Source of the DNA: Hoplostethus atlanticus
Taxonomy: Eukaryota > Chordata > Actinopteri > Trachichthyiformes > Trachichthyidae
Direction: 5' to 3'
NCBI GenBank assembly: GCA_034670405.1
Contig: JAXDDX010000054.1
Location: 1,674,001 to 1,738,000, forward strand
Length of the DNA stretch: 64,000 nucleotides
Position 1 is the first letter of the stretch, and each line of letters begins with the position of its first letter. This document shows, piece by piece, positions 56,879 through 64,000 of this stretch. The translations under genes and the position numbers were made by a program. Under the pieces are notes generated by a model. It was not told where the DNA came from. It searched no databases and saw only the letters and a program-made list of their open reading frames with translations.

Positions 56879-58729
56879 TTAGTGGGACTTCTGGCATTCC
56901 TTGCCTTGAACAATCCTCTTCAAATCTGGCTTGTATTCTGTTGTTGCCACTCGAAGCAATTCTTTCACATGGGTGTCAGTCAGAACAGATCGATGTTTTG
57001 ATTTCACGTGTTTCAGGGTAGAAAACACAGACTCGCAGACGTATGTTGACCCAAACATTGACAGTATCTTAAGCGCAGCCCGTTTGACATTGGGGTATTT
57101 TTCCATTGGCACACTTTTCCAGAACTCAATGGTCCCTTCCCTTAAAGCAGGTTTCAGTTGGTCCTCCTCACAAAGATCGATCATCTCCAACTCAGCCGCA
57201 GCCTCATCTGTGACTAGCGGGGCTTTCAAACAGTCCGTCTCCGCATTAAATGGGTCGACGAGGAACGTAATCTGTGGCCTTTTCATTTGTAGATCACGGA
57301 ACCGGGTCACAAAGTTTTCGTGTAGGTTTTCAACCAGTGTTGCATATCTGGCTCTTTGCTTATTCAGGGCGGCGCTGGTGACTTGCCCGCTGGCTTTTAG
57401 CAGAGTGGGAAAATGCGTTAAATCTCCCTTTTGAATATGCGCCTTGAACAGCTTCAGTTTGTTGACAAACGCAAACACACTTTGCACCAGGTCAGGCAGC
57501 ATTTTTAACTTACCCTGCAGGGTCAGGTTCAGTCTGTCCAAGTGACACAGCATGTCGACCAAAAAGGCCAGATCCATAATCCACTCGAGGTCCGAGAGCT
57601 CGGGATAGTCCTTGTCCTTCTCTTCCATGAACAGTTTCACGGCATCCAAAAGCTCAAAGAAGCGAGAGAGTACCTGCCCTTTTGACAGCCACCTCACAGT
57701 GCAGTGCAGCGGCAGGTCACCTGGAAGCTCTTGGTCCAGCTCAGCGATGAGATTCTTGAATTGCCTGTGGTTAAGCGCATGTGTGCGGATGTAGTTGACG
57801 ATTTCCATCACAGGCTTCATGACGTTGTCTAAATTCAATGATTTAGACACGAGTTGCTCCCTGTGGATGATGCAGTGGAAATTCCAAAACTCGGGAAATG
57901 TTTGGTCAGCTTTGCACAGCCCCACAAGCCCGTTCACAGATCCGATCATGGCTGGCGCTCCATCCGTGGCTATTGCAGTTAGTTTCGGTATGGGCAGATT
58001 TGCTTTCGCAAATGCAGCCATCATTGTTTCTTTCACATCTATGCCACGGGTTCTGTCTTTTAATGGCACAATATCAAGGAGTTCTTCTTTGATCACACAA
58101 TCGTTTGACACAGACCGTGCAAATATTGCCAACTGAGGCTTGTCTTGTATGTCACAACTCTCATCCAATGCGACACTAAAATACTCACATGCTTGAAGGT
58201 CAGAGTGCAACTGTGATTCAATAGCCGTGTTAATGTCCGATATTCTGTGTTCAACAGTGTGGCGGGACAGTTGGACGTCTGATACCATTCGTTTTAGTTT
58301 GTCGTTTTCAGGAGACAAGATTTCAACAACGTCACTGAGGCATTTTTTAACGAACTCCCCTTCATTGTATGGCTTTTTAGCCCGTGCAATGTTCCAAGCC
58401 AGTTGATACGATGCAAGCGTTACGGTCTCTGAGTGCTTCGTAAATTTTTGGAAAAACTGTATCTGCTTTTCTGCCTGACTTTTCAAAGTGACCAACTTGT
58501 GCTTGCGAAGTTCAGTCCCTTTTGGAAATTCCTGGTCGATGTTAGCATGGAGTGAGCTGAAGTGGCGCTGAAGATTTGAAGCTTTGAAATGCGCTAATGA
58601 CGCCTGACATATAAGGCAGAATGGCTTGCCATTACGTTCAACAAAAAAATATAAACTCTCCCACTCTGTTAAAAACGTCCTGTGTTCATCTTCATATTTT
58701 CGTTTTGCTGTGCATTTTTTCCCTGCCAT
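56879..58729 (-). CDS. hAT-family transposase (Charlie/GTF2IRD2-like), 616 aa
   Basis: Single uninterrupted frame filling most of the transposon. The N-terminus has a BED-like C2H2 finger (C38, C41, H56, H61 in FCLICQASLAHFKASNLQRH). RNase-H-like catalytic landmarks follow: D189 in SVALDESCD and D256 in ATDGAPAM. The C-terminal hAT dimerisation region reads YVCESVFSTLKHVKSKHRSV, with the expected acidic residue in CES. The protein would bind the subterminal repeats and excise or insert the element in the nucleus. It resembles host-domesticated relatives such as GTF2IRD2 and ZBED5, but intact inverted repeats around it show it is still in transposon form. No promoter could be identified. Confidence 0.95.
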   Translation of the reverse strand: MAGKKCTAKRKYEDEHRTFLTEWESLYFFVERNGKPFCLICQASLAHFKASNLQRHFSSLHANIDQEFPKGTELRKHKLVTLKSQAEKQIQFFQKFTKHSETVTLASYQLAWNIARAKKPYNEGEFVKKCLSDVVEILSPENDKLKRMVSDVQLSRHTVEHRISDINTAIESQLHSDLQACEYFSVALDESCDIQDKPQLAIFARSVSNDCVIKEELLDIVPLKDRTRGIDVKETMMAAFAKANLPIPKLTAIATDGAPAMIGSVNGLVGLCKADQTFPEFWNFHCIIHREQLVSKSLNLDNVMKPVMEIVNYIRTHALNHRQFKNLIAELDQELPGDLPLHCTVRWLSKGQVLSRFFELLDAVKLFMEEKDKDYPELSDLEWIMDLAFLVDMLCHLDRLNLTLQGKLKMLPDLVQSVFAFVNKLKLFKAHIQKGDLTHFPTLLKASGQVTSAALNKQRARYATLVENLHENFVTRFRDLQMKRPQITFLVDPFNAETDCLKAPLVTDEAAAELEMIDLCEEDQLKPALREGTIEFWKSVPMEKYPNVKRAALKILSMFGSTYVCESVFSTLKHVKSKHRSVLTDTHVKELLRVATTEYKPDLKRIVQGKECQKSH

Positions 58730-58975
58730 TTTGAGAGCGAACTTGACACAAATTGTTTACTCAAATGATCTTGCCCCTACTGGGAAACTGCGGTATTTTC
58801 ATCTCACGCACATGCGCGTTTGACGAAAATACCGTATTGAACTCAAGCGAAGCGAACACGCACATTAAAAAAAAACACAAACACAAACTTCGATATGAAC
58901 GTAAGAGCCGCATGAAACCAGGCAAAGAGCCGCATGCGGCTCGGGAGCCGCGGGTTGGCCACCCCTGCTCTAGGC

Positions 58976-61900
58976 CATCAAACAGGTTGATCAGGTAGAT
59001 ACTGAGCGGTTTTAATTGGGGTTTAGGAAGTTTGAAAAGTACTTGAGTATGAGGGAAAGCATCTTATCTTATGTTATTATTTATTAGAACCACCTTCCAT
59101 TACCTTAAATAAAAGAAAGTTATTTGGTTTAGTCGTCCACCTATGTTGAACGTTATCTCTGAAACAAAGCAGAGGCGTTTTGGTGGATCGTTCCAGTCAA
59201 TATCATTTGTAGCATGCAGCCTAAATAGCCTATGTGAGTAGAAGTTTAATCCATAAGCAGTCGACATGTTATTTACAACAAAACTGCTGAAAAAAGGAAG
59301 TAAAATGTAATTAGTAAAAAATTACTTTTAAATCATCATCAGTAAGTGATTACTTTCCATCAAGTAATCTGTAATCAGCCCAGACCACATGTTTTGTCAC
59401 CCGCCAAACATTGCAACCTGTGCATGTTCTCATTTTACCCCCTCTGACAGACAGTTCATCAAACCACTTTACCTGTCAAATAGATCACCGGCGCTGTCGG
59501 GAGAGAGGAAAATAGCTGTTGGCTTTGAGGCGAAAAAAGCGATGCATTGTTTGGATGTGTTTGGTCCCAGCCTCGCACAGCCTGCTGTTTGTGTTGCCGG
59601 TGGCTGTGATTACCGTGCCCCGGCCCGCTTGACGTCCCACATCACTGGAATACATCAGCGGTGGAGAGGAGGGGGAGGCGGCGAGATCGTCTCTAAGGAG
59701 AGGGCCCGCCGGAGGAAGCGAGGGGGGAGAGACAGAGAGAGACAATTTGATCATTCTGTGTGCACTGACCTCTGATCTGTTAAATGGCATTGTGTGACCG
59801 TTCATTTTGTATTTCATTTAAAACTTTTTTTATAGGATATATTTTGCAGAAATTGTTAAATATGATTCCCAATGTAAAAGGAACTGAAATAGCTCAGTCC
59901 AGTCAGAATTTGGCAGTAGATGAAAATGGTCAGTTACAGGAAAGTTTTTGCTTATTTGCTGTTTCACTACTAAGAAGAACAGGTGCACAAATGTATGTGC
60001 ATTTATCCATTTTGCTCGATTTTTCAACATCCAGTTCACCGCCGCAGCAGAAGGCTAAAATTCAGCATTTGTTACCATATTTTTACTGTTTTTAACAAAC
60101 AGTTGAAAACAATAAACATCTGGTTTTCCCATCTACCACATACTGCCACAATGTGAGAGCAGCAATAGAGATGGAGAGCAGGAGAGAAAGCAAATTTGAG
60201 GAGAAAAAAACAGGACAGAAAAAAAAGCCACAGTGCTCTTAGAGAAAAAGAGAAAAAGCCTCTTGAACGCAGGAGGTCATTGACCGGCTGAGTTTCTTTG
60301 AATACCGCTTGTTTCAGACAGGGCACACAATACATAAGACCTGCTCTCGGGGGGGACAAAGATGTTTCCATTGCATCAATTATATTCTGAATGTAAGAAG
60401 AAAGAAAAGCGCTCAAATATGCAGTTTAACCCAAACATTGGTCTCCTCGGTAATACTCAACACAGATTAGCCGGCTAGTTCACAGACTTGAACTTGAAAA
60501 GCATGCAGGCAAGGAGAGAGAGAGGCCTCCCTCAGGAAGTATAAGGATTGTGCTCTGGTGGAGAGGAGGGGTGGGGGGGGGGGGGGGCGTGTAATGATGA
60601 TTGAGACTTGCTTTGCTTAATTGTACAGTTCGGGATATACTGGATCGCAGCAGGGCAAGCCGGTCAAGGATGGGGCTTGATAATGAGGCATGATTGGCCA
60701 TCTGGGAGGAGGGGGGGAGGTGATTGACAGGTGATTAGGGCTATAGGGTTAATGAAAATATGGGCTGATCAGTACTGTGTGTAGTGGAAATATGGAATGA
60801 ATCCTTTGTGGTTGGTGTCTTGGTACCAGGGGGTCTGTTAGTGCACTGCAGTTACAAAATCACCAAGCTGCTTCCTGGCATTTGAACGCACCACAGGACA
60901 AAAACTGAAAATCTGAATCCTGGGTCATGATAGTGTAGTACGTTTGTTTGTATGTTTTACAATATAATACTTTTTGAAAGCCCAATGCTTTGCAAATCAC
61001 ATTGCAACCATTTTTATGTGGTTCTTTGTTGTGAGAACAGTCCGGAGCTAGAGGAAACCATATCAAAGTAAACGAACACTGTGTAAAATTAAAGCAGCGC
61101 CTCACATCTATCCTCTTTGTTTACTAAACATCACAAGAACTGTAAGCGATGTGGGTTATCGGCGTAGGTGTTGTGCACCGCACGCATATGCACACATATG
61201 GTGGTTTACTTTGATTGCGGCTAAGCACTTTCAAGGTGATATAAAACCCATTTTCAGAGAGAACTGACGTCACCGAGATGAATCCCGATTCATATTTGGA
61301 GGGTGAAAAGTTCACTGTGACCCGAACCTGACAATACCACACAGAAGGTCTCAATCGCCCCTTGGTGGTCTCTCACAGAGATTATTCAGTGCAGCCCATT
61401 GCTCATCCTCTCCCTGCTATTGCTGGTTAGAGGGGGACATCTGGGATGACATTCTGAAGCAGATGCGAAGGGTCCATTATGGTTGCCCCCCAGCTCTGCA
61501 GCCATATTTCCTCTATCAGCGCGACCACGGCAATGAGATTCTGAGGGAGGTGACCAAGAGTTTGGCCTCGTCTCGAGCGCAATCTGTTTTCGGGAGGGCA
61601 GGGCAGACGCAATGACACACTCATACGTGCACACATACACACACACACACAGCGGCACGCCATATGGCTGCACCACATAATGAGGGTCACTAATGTGTCG
61701 GGGAAATGCCTGATTGACAGGTGGCAGGTGCACTGAGTGGCAGCTCCATCCACAACACAAAAGATGGAGATGAAGGTGTCACGGACACACGCGCGGCGGC
61801 AACACCGGCGTCGTTTATATGGTCAGGACAGCGTGGACCTGTTGGCCCGGCCTGACCCCGGGAGCCCCCTGAATATGGCTCCTGATGAAATTGGTTGGAT

Positions 61901-64000
61901 TTATATGTAAAAGTTTAAGATGCTTTCCTGTCCGCTTGTGCTGGGATATTTTCGGATGCATTTTTTTTTTTCTTGTCTGTTCTGCTTGGTTTGAAATACC
62001 GTCACTGCTCAATGTGATTTATATTAGCCCTTCTCTCAACACTTCCTGTAATGTTCATGCAGATACCTGGAAATGTAGCCCTGTTGCTGCGTGTGCAGAC
62101 TTTCAAGGAGTATCGTCATATTGATAAACAAGTGGAGTTAAAAGTTTAAATTTGTCAACTTTTGAAATAATAGTAATAGTAATAATAATAGTTCTTGTGT
62201 TGTAGTTGAGAACAATTTTGTTAGTTTGTGTACATGGTATCACTTACAAAAAGTCACATGTGAAATGGAAGATTTCACATGTGAGTTTTTTTGTACCTGC
62301 ACTTTCACATGTGATATGCTTTACTCACATGTGAAATAAAATTTCCACATGTGAAAATATAATATATGTCTCAAAGTCACATGTGAATTCAACATTTCCA
62401 CATGTGATTGTCCCTATTCACAGGTGACAAAATGTTTACACGTGAAAATGAAGTCTGTCTCACAAATGAATTCGACATTTTCACATGTGATTGGCTGTGA
62501 TTGGATGTGAAAAACTAAAACACATTTGTCCAAAAACCACATGTGGTAACACTCACATGTTGTTTTCCACATGTCATTTCCACATGTGACTTTTTTGTAA
62601 GGGATGTAGCATGTTGCCATTTCATTGAACTGGTCAATAGCCAAATTATTACTCCACTAACAACAGATATAGGAACATATTTTTATGTTTCCCTAAAATA
62701 ACTAGTCCAGCCAAATTTAAAGGTAAAATCATTGAGCGTGTTCTCACACTATTCCAACAAAGATAAAACAACACTAAAATATCTACATCCTCAAGTTCAG
62801 GAATTGGAAAAATGTGTTAGATTGCACACAGGACGAGGTATTTTGAGGCACCATATGGGCTCCACCTGCTAAGTATGACTGACAATTTGCCACCTTCCTT
62901 CCAATGCATGATGTTGATGATGTGGGGATGAACTGAGGTCTGAGGATAAAACTTGGGTGTTTGTGTTCGTGCAAAGTGGAGTTTCGCAAGAATGGGAGAA
63001 GTTTGTGGTAAAGAGCCAAAAGCGTCTGTGGCTGTTGAGGCTTCGTGGGATACAGGGCGTAAAAAAAAACACAGATAAACTTTGCATCATTCAAAATGAA
63101 GTGTGTTTGTCAGTGTTTAAAGACTGTCAACGAAAAGTTCCAACTTTGGTTATCGTGGGAGTATCGTCAGTCCAGTCCTCCGTGGATATCTGTCAGGGAC
63201 TGAAAAGCAAAATGGTGTATTTTGTGTTTGTTACTATTCTGTTTTTACATCGCAAAACCTTTCCTTGGTTTATTTCCACTGCCTAATTTTAGGCCCAACC
63301 AATTTCCTTTCTAATATCCACTGTTTGCATTTCCATTTGTCACCATAGCAGGCAGTAATAATGTAGCCGCATTGCTTCTGCTGCTGCACCACACACATTT
63401 AGCTTTGTTTTTTATTAGAACTGCAAATCAATGGCTATGTGCGCCCGAGTGCTCTACCTGAACTTATTAGGCTGTATCTGTTATTACAACTGGCAAGCTG
63501 ATGTTTTAAAATGTTTACAGAGGTAGATAAAATGATTGAGCTGTAATAAATCATATTACTTTAGGCTATATATGGCAAAACGAATAGCTGCTTCAGTGAT
63601 TCAACACAGCCATGATTTTCTTTTTCCCGTTGTCAACTTGCAGAAAATGGAAAAACCTGATGGAAACTCATACAAATAAACAGCAGGGCGAAATCAATAA
63701 CGCAACAAATATCGGCCCCGCATTTGGAATTGAACCATTGGAGCAATTCAACGCTTACTTTTCTCAAGTTTTATAAGGTTTATGAGTTTAGTTTATAAGG
63801 GAGGCGTATTTTGAAAGTGCATGGTGTCCTTGAGAAAAGTTTGCGTAGATGAAAGGAGATACTTCAGATGTGGAGGGCATTGGGTTGAAAATGGTATTAT
63901 GTGCTTTTAGGAATTGTATTTGAAGTTTTTTTTAATTTTTTATACTTAGCAATCGGGCACAACCAAGACCAAGTTTCAATTCATGTCAAGAAGAAAACAA
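58976..64000. other. Intergenic region to window end
   Basis: No gene recognised. It includes an AGTAATC-rich repeat-like fragment near 59290-59380, a G homopolymer region near 60565-60590 and the CACATGTG-rich block (62241-62603). Open frames here are short and resemble no known family. Confidence 0.55.
62241..62603. repeat. CACATGTG-rich block with mirrored ends (possible MITE)
   Basis: Ten exact CACATGTG palindromes start at 62255, 62276, 62306, 62326, 62346, 62378, 62399, 62482, 62538 and 62581, plus several one-base variants. The ends mirror each other: CACTTACAAAAAGTCACATG on the left and, reversed from the right, CCCTTACAAAAAAGTCACAT. No clear target duplication is visible, so mobile origin is inferred. 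Confidence 0.75.

Larger units (their letters stand above)
56576..58967 (-). mobile_element. Complete hAT DNA transposon (Charlie-type) with intact transposase
   Basis: Perfect 15-bp terminal inverted repeats CAGGGGTGGCCAACC (56576-56590 and mirrored at 58953-58967). Each side is flanked by the identical 8-bp duplication CTCTAGGC (56568-56575 and 58968-58975). Several GAGCCACA/GAGCCGCA motifs sit just inside both ends, as expected for subterminal transposase sites. The 2392-bp element contains one long uninterrupted minus-strand reading frame. A CT microsatellite lies near its left end. Confidence 0.97.

Noticed and set aside
56931..58136. Plus-strand open frames (167 and 113 residues) within the hAT element
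   Set aside because: They are antisense shadows of the intact minus-strand transposase.

Overview
This window reads as vertebrate, almost certainly teleost, nuclear DNA. A multi-exon gene has phase-consistent GT/AG introns. Long TG/CA, CT and tetranucleotide microsatellites are frequent. Tc1, hAT and foldback DNA transposons and LINE tails of fish type are scattered through introns and intergenic DNA. The species cannot be named from the sequence.

The left 46 kb (1101-46052, + strand) holds the last 14 coding exons of an ABCA-subfamily lipid transporter, closest to ABCA1 by remembered family sequence (ABCA7 next, ABCA4 further). All 14 exons join in one open frame of about 612 codons. They encode five hydrophobic stretches of the second membrane domain, the complete second nucleotide-binding domain (Walker A, Q-loop, signature, Walker B, D-loop and H-loop all intact) and the C-terminal tail with its VFVNF motif. 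The first half of the gene lies upstream of the window. Two features depart from ABCA1: the tail ends in GMNFN instead of the PDZ-binding ESYV, and PPGE just before Walker A reads PAAE.

The 12.4-kb intron 27423-39787 contains a three-level transposon nest. A TTAA-flanked foldback element with THAP-like finger sequence in its arms (29593-33917, Kolobok-like) was split by a 3.17-kb hAT element (29941-33110, 8-bp duplication). That hAT was in turn split by a 1.48-kb TAGTGATGG-ended hAT-like foldback element (30630-32106, 8-bp duplication) carrying 46-bp, 70-bp and 117-bp tandem repeats and a tRNA-like remnant. Other introns hold a deleted Tc1-like element (12665-13245), LINE-type tails, a tRNA-derived SINE-like head and many microsatellites. 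Several microsatellites lie directly beside splice sites.

The right 18 kb (46053-64000) has no recognisable host gene. Its main features are a complete hAT transposon with an uninterrupted 616-aa transposase (56576-58967, perfect 8-bp duplication), a degraded Tc1-like relic (about 50490-50990), a G-run cluster (48266-48307), and a short repeat-like block with ten exact CACATGTG palindromes in about 360 bp (62241-62603).
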